A stretch of 64,000 nt of DNA from Onthophagus taurus (lineage: Eukaryota > Arthropoda > Insecta > Coleoptera > Scarabaeidae), in assembly GCF_036711975.1 (NCBI RefSeq), contig NC_091975.1, forward strand, positions 14,200,501 through 14,264,500, written 5' to 3'. The translations under genes were made by a program, and so were the position numbers. This document shows positions 49,157-57,566 of the stretch, piece after piece. The first letter of the stretch is position 1. Each line of letters opens with the position of its first letter. The notes under the pieces are model-generated. The model searched no databases and was not told where the DNA came from. It saw only the letters and a list, made by a program, of their open reading frames with translations.

Positions 49157-50419
49157 TCAAGTCATTTGTTTGACGATTTTTGTTAGTGGAGAATATTGAA
49201 ACGCCTTATCATGTAAAACTAAACAGTATGCTGTGGTACCATCAGGAATCGGATTTTTTGTCGTAAATTCTATCCGTATTTCTACCCCACTTTTGTGTAG
49301 CGCTTCTGCTTGATATGTACAATCAATTCCAATCAGTGGGTAATTTTCAATAAATTGTTTCGGAGTGAGTAATGGTTCTCCTTCCTTCCCATAGTAGGAC
49401 TTTTGAAAGCGTGTATACATGTCATATAACACTGCGACACGATTACTATCAAAGTCCACGTTCAGATTATCGTATGGGTAGCGTTCACCGTTTAGGAATA
49501 CCGTCAAATTGGTGAGTTTTACATTATCAAAGGTTGCCATGTTCGCCAACTGTTTTCCTTTCTTCTTTGTTTGAAACCCAATTATTATAAATCTAGGTGT
49601 TTCCAACTGCGGAGCTGTTTTCACAGCCCATGAATGCTTTGTTGTTTGAGGTAAAGAAGGATATTCATGTACTTCCCAACTGCGAAAAGGTATTTGCAGA
49701 TCAATATTTCGTCCTGCTATTTTTGTTAGAGCTAATTGTTCTCGTAAGCCTACGGCTAGATGGGGCATTCTCCACACAACTTTATCGATTTTTAACTGTA
49801 ACGGTTCTTCTACCGTATTCACAAGCACATCATTATCATCATTATTACGAATTAACACTAGCTCTTGTCTCACATTCATCACAATTGTTTTAAAATCTTC
49901 AGCAAACCCTATTAATGTCTTTAGCGGTACACTCAATCCAAAATTTCCATTTTTATCCATTATTGCATCCGTTACAGGGGATGTTGGGACCACTTGACCT
50001 AGCAGATCCTCGCCCATGTTCCAACCTGCGTTCGCCAACTTTATTATATCGTGAGGGGTATACGAAAAGTATCCTTTCATACATGATGTTAACCCCACGT
50101 TTCTCACTCCATCTATTTGAACACCATTTATAAGATAGCGAATATCACTGAACATAAACGCTACAGGATTATTTATCAATTTTGCAGTTGCACTAGCATC
50201 TTTTGTTGCTTTACCACTCGCATCCAGTTTACGTACGCTCCCTTCCACATACAAAAAACTTTCATGAGGCAATGTGTAATTGTCTATTTCGGGTATGCCT
50301 ATACGAATTTCATCATTGTTACCGAAGCTAGTAGAACCAAACGGTTGATGGGAATGATATTCGTAACTTACAATCGAGTTATCTACTTTTATTTTCTCCG
50401 TGACGTTTAAGGACTCCAT
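49157..50419 (-). CDS. major capsid protein (double jelly roll, hexon-like)
   Basis: 420 residues, intact. It contains GSTSFGNNDEIRIGIPEIDNY near the N-terminus, PHESFLYVEGSV, IRYLINGVQIDGVRNVG, then the second barrel with RQELVLIRNN, IPFRSWEVHEYPSLP, FIIIGFQTKKKG, LTVFLNGERYPYDNLNVDF and a final IRIEFTTKNP-AYCLVLHDKAF. Length and motif order match Maverick/adintovirus hexons, expected to form pseudo-hexameric capsomers of an icosahedral virion. Homologous C-terminal fragments of two other lineages lie at 3-752 and 5148-5864. It is directly downstream of the 63-residue gene and the penton gene. Confidence 0.92.
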   Translation of the reverse strand: MESLNVTEKIKVDNSIVSYEYHSHQPFGSTSFGNNDEIRIGIPEIDNYTLPHESFLYVEGSVRKLDASGKATKDASATAKLINNPVAFMFSDIRYLINGVQIDGVRNVGLTSCMKGYFSYTPHDIIKLANAGWNMGEDLLGQVVPTSPVTDAIMDKNGNFGLSVPLKTLIGFAEDFKTIVMNVRQELVLIRNNDDNDVLVNTVEEPLQLKIDKVVWRMPHLAVGLREQLALTKIAGRNIDLQIPFRSWEVHEYPSLPQTTKHSWAVKTAPQLETPRFIIIGFQTKKKGKQLANMATFDNVKLTNLTVFLNGERYPYDNLNVDFDSNRVAVLYDMYTRFQKSYYGKEGEPLLTPKQFIENYPLIGIDCTYQAEALHKSGVEIRIEFTTKNPIPDGTTAYCLVLHDKAFQYSPLTKIVKQMT

Positions 50420-50611
50420 TTATAGTAGTTGAAAACCTAAGTTGCTTAAATACTGACGATTGACGCGTGTTAACTGGGTAGTTGATTTTCGCTTACTGTT
50501 AGGTTTTACATCCTTTCGTACCGTTTTATACATTACTCTATCACCCAGATTTTCCTGTGCTTTTCTTCGAACGTCGTACACTATACCCATATTAAATACC
50601 CTACTACTCAC
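50420..50611 (-). CDS. small basic protein between penton and capsid genes, 63 aa
   Basis: Starts at or near ATG ~50611-50590 (MSSRVF or MGIVYD) and ends one base before the capsid start. It has the basic central run KPNSKRKSTTQLTRVNRQYL and the C-terminus SNLGFQLL. It overlaps the end of the penton gene by a few bases. The tight packing suggests one polycistronic or alternatively spliced late message. No family assigned; small basic proteins in this position may be capsid cement or DNA-binding. Confidence 0.5.
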   Translation of the reverse strand: MSSRVFNMGIVYDVRRKAQENLGDRVMYKTVRKDVKPNSKRKSTTQLTRVNRQYLSNLGFQLL

Positions 50612-51363
50612 ACCGATTTCAAGTGCACTCTCACGGTCACTTCTTCGTCTCTGAAGTTTACCAACTGACCGTCCTGATCAAGTATGCGTACTATTAATGT
50701 ACTAATCACGTTCGTTGTAACAGGTAAGTAAATCGGTTGTTGCGGAGCTTCTATTATTTTAAAACCAGCCGGTACGTTCGGGAAGAAATGATACAACACG
50801 TGCATGGGTTGTCCATTCGTATACGATCCGGAGCTCAAATTACAATAAATTTGTAATGCATTCGTTTTATTTATATTCACGATATGATCCGATTCTGTTA
50901 TCGTGTTTTTAGGTATAACTTTAGGGTTAAAACCAAGTAAGGAACCGATTGAATTATCGCTAGCAAAATTTATTCGCCGGTTTGTTTTTATCTCAGCACG
51001 TTGCGTATTATTATTACCTCTTATGCGTATCTGTGTACCCGGTGTAGTCACGCTGAGAATATTCCTCGCTGTTAATGTTTTTTTAACGTATTCGTTAATA
51101 TCGTTAATATCGTATGTTCCTAGCGGTATTTCAATATTCTCTGTAAAATTTCCCATATGATCTTCATATTGTAAAATATTGTTTGTTGAATCGATATTAG
51201 GTAACGTATTGAACGTTTCGAAATTTAAAAGAGCTAACTCGTATGTACCGAGTTCATTCAAATAAATCGGTGGGTTAAAGTTACAAGACAACTCCGACCC
51301 CCTTCCGGTGAGCGTAAATGTATAACTTGTATGTATTGTATCTTGTTCCATTGTTGTTCTCAA
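50608..51363 (-). CDS. minor capsid protein (penton-like, single jelly roll)
   Basis: 251 residues, intact. Beta-rich throughout: YTFTLTGRGSELSCNFNPPI, YELALLNFETFNTLPNI, IEIPLGTYDINDINEYVKK, RAEIKTNRRINFASDNSIGSLLGF, and C-terminal VISTLIVRILDQDGQLVNF. The nearly invariant IGSLLGF-type motif and the size fit Maverick minor capsid proteins that form pentameric vertices. The ATG is 4-5 codons into the open frame (MEQDT) or at MRTT. Nine bases separate it from the protease gene. Confidence 0.85.
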   Translation of the reverse strand: MRTTMEQDTIHTSYTFTLTGRGSELSCNFNPPIYLNELGTYELALLNFETFNTLPNIDSTNNILQYEDHMGNFTENIEIPLGTYDINDINEYVKKTLTARNILSVTTPGTQIRIRGNNNTQRAEIKTNRRINFASDNSIGSLLGFNPKVIPKNTITESDHIVNINKTNALQIYCNLSSGSYTNGQPMHVLYHFFPNVPAGFKIIEAPQQPIYLPVTTNVISTLIVRILDQDGQLVNFRDEEVTVRVHLKSV

Positions 51364-51371
51364 GACTAATC

Positions 51372-51779
51372 TTACACGGATACTTCCTTGGTATTTAAAC
51401 TATCTAAGAAATGCAGACACAATTGTCCACAATTTGTTTGATCTTCTTTTTGATATCGTCGATAATTATACCTCACAATATTTCTCCCCCCATCCGATAT
51501 AAAATACTTCTCCACTTCAATCGGTGGTCGTAAATCTCCATAACTGTCAAAGTAGTTAACATTTACACCATCCTTGTTGTAAGCTGTCCAGTGAGTACCG
51601 GGACCCGTACGATTATCAAGATTTATTATCCCACTCTCTCGTTTTCGGATTTTCTTCGGTAAATTGTTTCTCATGTACACCCCACGAAAGTTTAACAGAT
51701 CAAGCGCTCGTGCATATCGCCTTAACTCTACATCCGTTAAAGAATGTTGGGGTATTTTTATTAGTTTTTTGCTACAGTT
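51372..51779 (-). CDS. adenain-like cysteine protease; start unclear
   Basis: C-terminal catalytic pattern: GTHWTAY (His), NYFDSYG (acid), QKEDQTNCGQLC (Gln and Cys), as in adenovirus-type maturation proteases (family C5). NLDNRTGPG precedes the His. The frame is open back to 51779, and the ~33 residues encoded before the first internal ATG (~51674) look conserved (LRRYARALDLLNFRGVYMRN). No ATG exists there, so translation probably uses a spliced leader or non-AUG start, or the gene was altered. The frame overlaps the 3' end of the PLA2/pX-like gene. Expected to cleave capsid precursors during virion maturation. Confidence 0.85.
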   Translation of the reverse strand, partial: NCSKKLIKIPQHSLTDVELRRYARALDLLNFRGVYMRNNLPKKIRKRESGIINLDNRTGPGTHWTAYNKDGVNVNYFDSYGDLRPPIEVEKYFISDGGRNIVRYNYRRYQKEDQTNCGQLCLHFLDSLNTKEVSV

Positions 51780-52661
51780 TTATAACCACAACCCTTTTTA
51801 TATGGATTAATAAACATTCCTGTACCAATTTTGTTCGCCCTCTTGGTGCGTTTTAGTCGCTTTGATTTTCGTGATACCGTTTTCATGACTAGTCCGCAAC
51901 CTTTCTTATATGGTTTAATATACAAACCGCTGCCGATCGCTTTTGGTTCCATAGCCCGATTGTGACGTTCGGCTTCTTGTAACTGCTCCCTTGCTATTTT
52001 TGCTTCGTTTACGGTTTTTGCAATAGCTGCTGCACCTCAGCCTAAAGAACCGAGAGCACCCAAAGCTGCAAGTATTAAGGGTAAAAAACCTCCCGTCTTG
52101 GGAATCTTGATTATTTTTCCGCGCGGTTTAAGTATTCTACCTTGATAAGGTTTCAACAGATTGTAACCCACTTGTACATCTCCCTTTGTATTCGTACTGT
52201 TGGTCTGTGCAATCGCTCGCCGCACTAAGTTCATTGCCTGCGTAAACGACAACTTACCGCCACGTTTCAACTTCTGACGAGTTGTCCCTCTACGTCTTAG
52301 GGCACGAATTTGCATTCCCATACCCATTATTGTTTTTCCTTTCATTATCGTTGACACTAACGCCGACGATAGTCGCTCTCCTAAGCTTGCGTCTTTACTT
52401 CTCAACCGCTCTTTCGCTGTCTTACAACTCTTTATCGGCTATGTGTCGCTCAGCTAAATTCGATGTCGCTGCGTAGGCAATATCATGCTTTTTACAGGCG
52501 TCGTCTAATTTATTCACTCCCTGATCTCCACGAACTAATCTCTTTACCAATTTGGTTCCCGGACCGCAATAATTATAACCTGGCAAATGTAGTTCTATCG
52601 GAAGCTTATTGATTAATGTATTCACAATACCTCGACCAGACCGTTTGCTTGATCGATGCAT
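51761..52661 (-). pseudogene. PLA2 / pX-pVI-like virion protein gene, two lesions
   Basis: The N-terminal part (52422-52661) carries the phospholipase A2 signature of parvovirus VP1 and Maverick proteins: Ca-loop YCGPGT and catalytic DACKKHDIAY. The middle (52037-52405) is basic and hydrophobic (GMGMQIRALRRRGTTRQKLK and LPLILAALGALGSLG), and the C-terminus (to 51761) has a duplicated GLYIKPYKKGCG / GMFINPYKKGCG pair with Arg/Lys runs, like adenovirus core/membrane-lytic peptides. Frames differ by one between the first two parts (break at ~52415-52425), and an in-frame TGA lies at 52037-52039. In related elements these parts form one gene acting in endosome escape. The split suggests this copy of E cannot make the full protein. 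Confidence 0.75.
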
Positions 52662-52776
52662 ACTGTTTCACTGTCCTAACATTCATACCATTATATTTAA
52701 TAGCTTTCGCACATTATTCGGTGAATATTGGATGGTTAATAATACGCTCACATTTGAAAAAAAATATTTATTTATT

Positions 52777-53001
52777 TTAAGTCATTACATATTTAAATCT
52801 TTCATGAAAAATCTTATTTCTAAATTCACTGCTTAAGTACAGGTGTAACATATCATTTACATAACTTATTCTATTCTTAAATCTAAGACGATCTAAATAC
52901 ATTTCCTCCCAATTACACTTTCGTGATTGTCTATACGCATAAGTCCATGCATACATTCTATGCATCTCATTTTTACTCTCATCAATCCGCACCTTACCCA
53001 T
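52777..53001 (-). CDS. small conserved-looking protein, 74 aa
   Basis: ATG start at 53001. Sequence is charged and helical with aromatic residues (MHRMYAWTYAYRQSRKCNWEEMYLDRLRF). The next gene upstream (53006-53905) ends 4 bp away, so both are probably on one transcript. No family recognised, no membrane segment. Clean ATG and tight spacing make it a likely real gene. Confidence 0.5.
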   Translation of the reverse strand: MGKVRIDESKNEMHRMYAWTYAYRQSRKCNWEEMYLDRLRFKNRISYVNDMLHLYLSSEFRNKIFHERFKYVMT

Positions 53002-53005
53002 GTCT

Positions 53006-53905
53006 TTATTGATTGTGAAATAATTTAAACAAATCTACATCCAACAAGATTTTATCGAAATTGTACAACATCACTTCCTTACTTATACATATTTGTTCAG
53101 AACACGATTCATTGAGCATCGTTAACATATTACGTTTCACATCTCCATCCCGTGCAGCTAACGCGTTTATAACACTATCATAATATGCTTTGTAATTCAC
53201 AGTTCTCAATAATTTCAGTCGAGTTGCTACTAAATCTGCTACGTTCCAAAGCTCATGCAACGATTCATATGCAATATATACATATTCTCCACCCCTCTCC
53301 AACTTTAAAATCTTGCAAACGTTTTCCATCCAATCGCACGATATACTGACACCACACAACACTATCTGCGACGGAGACTGATTAGCAAAACTGTTTGTGA
53401 TTGTTGACTTATACATAATAATGTTGTGCCAATCGTTTTCCGTTAATGTTAAACATTGACCTTTTCCCATTAACCTTACCACTGGTTCAAAATGTAAGTC
53501 AGCACTTAATCCTATTGCCACACATTTCGTGCGGCTCTTATTTAGTGCATACACTGTTTCCGAAAATAGAGGACCTCTACTTGCTCTTACTGTACTGTCC
53601 GACATGTTGGTTAAGCTCTCCATGTTATCTATTCTCGAAACTACTTCATTATTACCGTTAACACTTTGCGTCATAATAAAAGGGCTTAAGTCTGCAAACG
53701 AATCTTTTCCATCAGCGACCGCTTGCATATTGTTACCACACTCTATAACTGTATTAAACTTTTCTTGTTTTAACACCTCTTCAGATGCCACGGGTGTCAA
53801 CGAGGGTTTTATCACCTTTGGACTTATGCTCGCTTTTTTGGATACCGCCTGTTGAACCTCGAGACTTCTCTTCGGTGCTTTTATATATTGTTGTCTGGAA
53901 CCCAC
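53006..53905 (-). CDS. uncharacterised conserved Maverick protein, 299 aa
   Basis: The N-terminal ~130 residues are basic to low-complexity and probably disordered. The C-terminal ~165 residues form a domain with HFEPVVRLMGKGQCLTLTEN, DWHNIIMYKSTI, a Cys-containing beta segment (IVLCGVSISCDWMENVCKIL), YVYIAYESLHELWNVADLVA, TRLKLL and NYKAYYDSVINAL. The 195-residue protein at 3876-4463 in element A appears to be a distant relative of this domain (D-W, Y-x-D/S-x-x-E, final Y-x-x-x-I helix). Function unknown. In both elements it neighbours an exonuclease-like gene near an element end, which hints at replication or end-processing. Confidence 0.55.
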   Translation of the reverse strand: MGSRQQYIKAPKRSLEVQQAVSKKASISPKVIKPSLTPVASEEVLKQEKFNTVIECGNNMQAVADGKDSFADLSPFIMTQSVNGNNEVVSRIDNMESLTNMSDSTVRASRGPLFSETVYALNKSRTKCVAIGLSADLHFEPVVRLMGKGQCLTLTENDWHNIIMYKSTITNSFANQSPSQIVLCGVSISCDWMENVCKILKLERGGEYVYIAYESLHELWNVADLVATRLKLLRTVNYKAYYDSVINALAARDGDVKRNMLTMLNESCSEQICISKEVMLYNFDKILLDVDLFKLFHNQ

Positions 53906-54054
53906 TAAGTATATATAACATTAATACTTCTGCTGTAAGACAAGTGTTTATGGACTTACTTGTTCTGCGTTGTTATGTCACCACTACGTCGGATGATTTC
54001 AATGAAACTAATCTTTTATGAACCTGACTTGCTATTTATGCACATCATTTTAGG

Positions 54055-54195
54055 TGGGGACGTCACGGTCACAATTAAGGTTGACTTCAAGTTCTCCGTT
54101 GAGGTCAAAGTAAAGGTCATTGTTCAGGTCAAGGTTACTGATCAATGTCATAGTCACTCAACGTGATCTTGACCTGAGGTGAGCTCAAAGTAAAT
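54055..54195. repeat. extra partial copy of terminal-repeat sequence inside E
   Basis: About 140 bp match the inner-middle of the right terminal repeat (~55178-55318) in the same orientation, including AATTAAGGTTGACTTCAAG, GAGGTCAAAGTAAAGGTCAT, GTTACTGATCAA and TGATCTTGACCTGAGGTGAG, with several substitutions. It lies upstream of the leftward 299-residue gene, so it may provide that gene's promoter with the same TCAAGGTCA-type sites. Confidence 0.85.
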
Positions 54196-54505
54196 CCAAC
54201 CCGGTCATGCTCCACTCCTCCGGGAGCACCCGAGAAGAGTCATCACTCGACTTGAGTACACCAAAAAAAAAACATCATGAACTGCTAACTCGGGGGCGTC
54301 GAGTTGACACCATAAATAATACGTTAAAAAGATATGCAATTGTTTATCATTTATTAAAGACGAGTTCAATAAATTAAATGAAATTTAATTCGGTTGTTTT
54401 TCTTTTCCATTTTATATATTAGGATTAGGAATGTGATACATTTAAATTGAATAAAAAAAAGTCAGTACAATAAAAATTTATTTATTTAAATTTTAAATTT
54501 TAACA
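54196..54505. other. AT-rich spacer between 299-aa gene region and exonuclease-like gene
   Basis: Begins with a short GC-rich stretch (CTCCTCCGGGAGCACCCGAG) with local dyad symmetry. It is then AT-rich, with minus-strand AATAAA (TTTATT) at ~54477-54486 that could end the exonuclease-like transcript. No gene seen. Confidence 0.5.
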
Positions 54506-54988
54506 CTAATCTAAATCCATTTTTAAAAATTTTAAAATTAATTTAACATTTTCAATTGCACAACTGCTTTCCGATTTATAATGATATGCGCAAGAATTTT
54601 GACTCAACGAAAGCAAAGGGCAATACATATTATCTTGTAAATTAATAATCACTGGCTTTACCGATGATAATAGGTCTCTCAATACCTTTTCTTTTTGAGA
54701 TCCCTTTACAAACACCACCTCCACTCCGCATGTATGCTGTTCCAGAATGTCTTTCAGTTGATTATAGGGCACATATCCATTCTCGTAATGCAAATGGTGT
54801 AAGTTATTCTCCTCCCAACGCACTTGTCGACATTCTCGCTTATTGAGTCTTTCATAACTTATATCAGGTTGAAATATGAAATGGGAAATCGACTCACCAT
54901 CACCGATAGCCAATTCTTTAACTCGAAATCCCGAAGATAAAGTAAACCCTTGCATATCGATGACTTTAATTGGATTTCTCGATGCCAT
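54506..54988 (-). CDS. exonuclease-like fold accessory protein (DMQGF family), right end of E
   Basis: 160 residues from a clear ATG. Family blocks: KVIDMQGFTL, VKELAI, HFIFQP, RQVRWEENNLHHLHYENGYV, VVFVKGSQKEKVLRDLL, and C-terminal CAYHYKSESSCAIENVKLIL. The conserved D at the strand end, the FVKG-x-x-K segment and the CxxH-x6-CAxxNV block are shared with 4618-5130 and 48466-48981. It is the last gene before the right terminal repeat and is transcribed inward from it, so it shares the repeat's promoter with the polymerase gene at the other end. That placement suggests an early function. DEDDh exonuclease relationship is inferred and the second acid is Gln. Confidence 0.6.
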   Translation of the reverse strand: MASRNPIKVIDMQGFTLSSGFRVKELAIGDGESISHFIFQPDISYERLNKRECRQVRWEENNLHHLHYENGYVPYNQLKDILEQHTCGVEVVFVKGSQKEKVLRDLLSSVKPVIINLQDNMYCPLLSLSQNSCAYHYKSESSCAIENVKLILKFLKMDLD

Positions 54989-55045
54989 TATATTTAAGCG
55001 ATGTAAACTGCTTAAAATAGGAGCTACAAGTTCCTCAATTTCTTT

Positions 55046-55491
55046 ATGTTCACAACACTCTTACTTCAATACTGTTGAACACGATTTTCTATCTGCTATT
55101 TAAAGCATACCTCCTCCGAAGTGGGGTTTTCAATGAACTCATGTCGTGTAACCTTCATTTCAGGTCACGTACAAGGTCAATGTCATGGTCACAATTAAGG
55201 TTGACTTCAAGGTCTCCGTTGAGGTCAAAGTAAAGGTCATTGTTCAGGTCAAGGTTACTGATCAAGGTCATGGTCACTAAACGTGATCTTGACCTGAGGT
55301 GAGCTCAAAGTAAAGGTCATTGTTTAGGTCTAGGTTACTGGTCAACGACCCCCTTTGCAATAGCCGATTCTGGAACCTCCTCCCAGAACCTCAGGGCAAG
55401 GTCAAGGTCATGGTCACTCAACGTGACCTTGGCCTTGACCTTGACCTGAGGTTCTGAGAGGAGGTTCTAGAATCGGCTTTTATCTACTACT
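55046..55491. repeat. right terminal inverted repeat of E
   Basis: Reverse complement of 36978-37423. TATA-like GCTTTAAATAG (minus strand) at 55096-55106, ~110 bp upstream of the exonuclease-like ATG. Terminal hairpin arms and TCAAGGTCA words as on the left. Outer end ...TATCTACTACT at 55491, followed by the target duplication TCTGCT. Confidence 0.95.
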
Positions 55492-55595
55492 TCTGCTGAA
55501 ATTTTTTGTATGCTACATTTTATGATAAAATAAACATTGTTTTCTACTACGACTTCATTTCTTGTTAATCTCCCGTTCAAGTATCACCCGTCAGC

Positions 55596-56297
55596 ATGGT
55601 TGAAGACGTTAAGTTTGTTAGCCAACCTTTAACACTACCAATCTGTAATCTTCATAACGACTTCGCTGCAAATAAATTTAAACGACATAGCGAATTATTT
55701 GGTGGGGAATGTAAACATGGTTTGATAATTGGTTCTTCGGGTGCCGGAAAAACAAACGTAATGTTAACTTTATTGACAGCTCTCAACGGGTTGCGCTTTT
55801 TGAATGTATATTTGTGCTCTAATTCACTCTACCAAATCAAATACGAATTTCTACGACAATTACTTAAACCTATCCGCTCTTGCGGCTATTATGAATACTC
55901 AGATGTCGGACGATTTCTACCACCGTCAAAGGTGAAAGAATATTCAATTATTATTTTTGATGATATTGCTCCTACAGAGCAACAGATTATCAAGGAATAT
56001 TTTTCATACGGTCGTCATAGAAACGTTGATACTTTTTTACTCGCTCAAAGTTATAGCGCCATTTCCAAGCAGCTTTTACGTGACAATTGCAACCTTTTAG
56101 TTTTATTTAAACAAGATCTCACTAACTTGAAACATATTTACAACGATCATTTGCTAGGGGACATTACGTGGGATGATTTTGTCAGAATTTGTCGAACTTG
56201 TTGGGATACACCGCACGGTATATTAGTTATTGATTTAGATTGCGATAAAAATAACGGACGCTATCGGAAAAGTTTCGATGAGTACATTATACTGTAA
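55596..56297 (+). CDS. H packaging ATPase
   Basis: 233 residues, intact: Walker A GSSGAGKT and Walker B SIIIFDDIAP. It differs from M1/E at single residues (His for Arg before the P-loop region, Ser for Gly near the C-terminus). Its promoter region is cut ~100 bp upstream by element E, which could have altered expression. Confidence 0.9.
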   Translation: MVEDVKFVSQPLTLPICNLHNDFAANKFKRHSELFGGECKHGLIIGSSGAGKTNVMLTLLTALNGLRFLNVYLCSNSLYQIKYEFLRQLLKPIRSCGYYEYSDVGRFLPPSKVKEYSIIIFDDIAPTEQQIIKEYFSYGRHRNVDTFLLAQSYSAISKQLLRDNCNLLVLFKQDLTNLKHIYNDHLLGDITWDDFVRICRTCWDTPHGILVIDLDCDKNNGRYRKSFDEYIIL

Positions 56298-56360
56298 AAC
56301 CATTGACTTTACGACTGCATGCTCAGTCTCTGTGCGATCATTACACTATCACGTTGAACT

Positions 56361-57521
56361 ATGAATCGTAATGTTGCACAACAGTTAATAGCTGCGCGAG
56401 AAGATGTTAAACATAAAATACGCACTTTGAAAGGAGATATAAAACAGAAGCAGTCCATTGCCGAAGCTCAACTCGCTCCACTGAAAGAACCTCTGACAGA
56501 TATTTCCAAAAAATTACAAACTGTCAATTTATTAGCGCTCGACAATAAATTCGGGATAAAACGTGATTTATTTACCCCGAAAAAGGAGCAGTCACCAGAT
56601 ATCTCAGCCTTACTGGCTGACTTGCAGAAACTTTCTAAAGGACTTAAACTGGAAACTCCTAGAGTGAAACCTAAACGTAGAGTTACGTCAACACCCATTA
56701 AACCGGGAGCTAGCATGGATGTTTCACCGGAACTCGCACGGAGTCCGCAATTTCTCAGCGACGAAGAGGTGTTCGAGGGTCGAGATACTACACCTGAGGT
56801 TTCTGTTCGTGAGTCAGACACATCTTTAGATGTCTACGAGCGGGACGCTAGGGAGCAGTTGGCGCGCATGAAAGAGAATATGGAGGGAATGATGGAACAG
56901 ACAGTTATTCGAGAAGCTTTAGGACAGCTGGACCCCTTACCACGTACCTATGTTACGGGTTTAACAGTAGATGTAAATAACGAGTTCGATCAAACTTACG
57001 GTGTTCGTGCACTTACCGATGGATTGTATATCGCAAATCAACCAATAACGTTTGACGGGAAAAACATTTTGGTGGGTGAATTTACGTATACAGGAACACC
57101 GGGGTTATACGAGTTGTTATTCAAAAATAAACCGGGTAAATTTACTTTACCAGATGCGAGAAATTACAAAGATATCTTACATCGTTCGAATGTACATAAA
57201 AGAGATTATGACGCTTCAAAAAGTATCATAACTGATGATGAAAATGAAAAGTTTGTGAACATAATCAAACCAATTTCCTTGGGTCAAAGACCAAATGTGT
57301 ACTGGGCTCGATATTGGCCAAAACCTAAAACTGGATCAGGTCACTTAAATAAGTTGTTAGTACCTGCTGCAATTAAAGAGTACGAATACTGGGACGACGT
57401 GAACGAATTAGTTGATCGGTTGCGTTTACTACTTGCTTCCGAAGCAGCAGGTCATACTGCTCATCATAACGAAATTATATCCCTCATAGAGGAATTACGG
57501 GAAGCGCAAGTCATTCGTTAA
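56361..57521 (+). CDS. H DUF8207-type protein, 386 aa
   Basis: Intact, same length as M1 and E copies, with a few substitutions (Leu for Pro in the QK-x-SKGLK region, His for Gln in ILHRSNVHKR). Same domain layout: N-terminal coiled coil, acidic middle, C-terminal DUF8207 ending in YWDDVNELVDRL and an amphipathic helix. No new functional clue. Confidence 0.8.
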   Translation: MNRNVAQQLIAAREDVKHKIRTLKGDIKQKQSIAEAQLAPLKEPLTDISKKLQTVNLLALDNKFGIKRDLFTPKKEQSPDISALLADLQKLSKGLKLETPRVKPKRRVTSTPIKPGASMDVSPELARSPQFLSDEEVFEGRDTTPEVSVRESDTSLDVYERDAREQLARMKENMEGMMEQTVIREALGQLDPLPRTYVTGLTVDVNNEFDQTYGVRALTDGLYIANQPITFDGKNILVGEFTYTGTPGLYELLFKNKPGKFTLPDARNYKDILHRSNVHKRDYDASKSIITDDENEKFVNIIKPISLGQRPNVYWARYWPKPKTGSGHLNKLLVPAAIKEYEYWDDVNELVDRLRLLLASEAAGHTAHHNEIISLIEELREAQVIR

Positions 57522-57566
57522 GGGTATATAAACTTTTTCTGTTTCTGTGACGCTTCAGAAGCCAAT

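Larger units (their letters stand above)
36978..55491. mobile_element. Maverick/Polinton (adintovirus-like) element E, complete, 18.5 kb
   Basis: Both ends read AGTAGTAGATAAAAGCCGAT inward, with inverted repeats of 446 bp (36978-37423 and 55046-55491). The flanks are TCTGCT on both sides (36972-36977 and 55492-55497), the 6-bp duplication expected of Maverick integrase. It encodes the full Maverick set: polymerase B, integrase, ATPase, protease, major and minor capsid proteins, plus accessory genes. Lesions are visible only in the PLA2/pX-like gene. Its target lies inside another copy (H), upstream of that copy's ATPase gene. Confidence 0.95.

Noticed and set aside
36978-55491. Free-living virus genome rather than an integrated element
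   Set aside because: A 6-bp target duplication and a flanking related element show integration, and a virion-entry-type gene is broken. Whether related copies form virions is left open.
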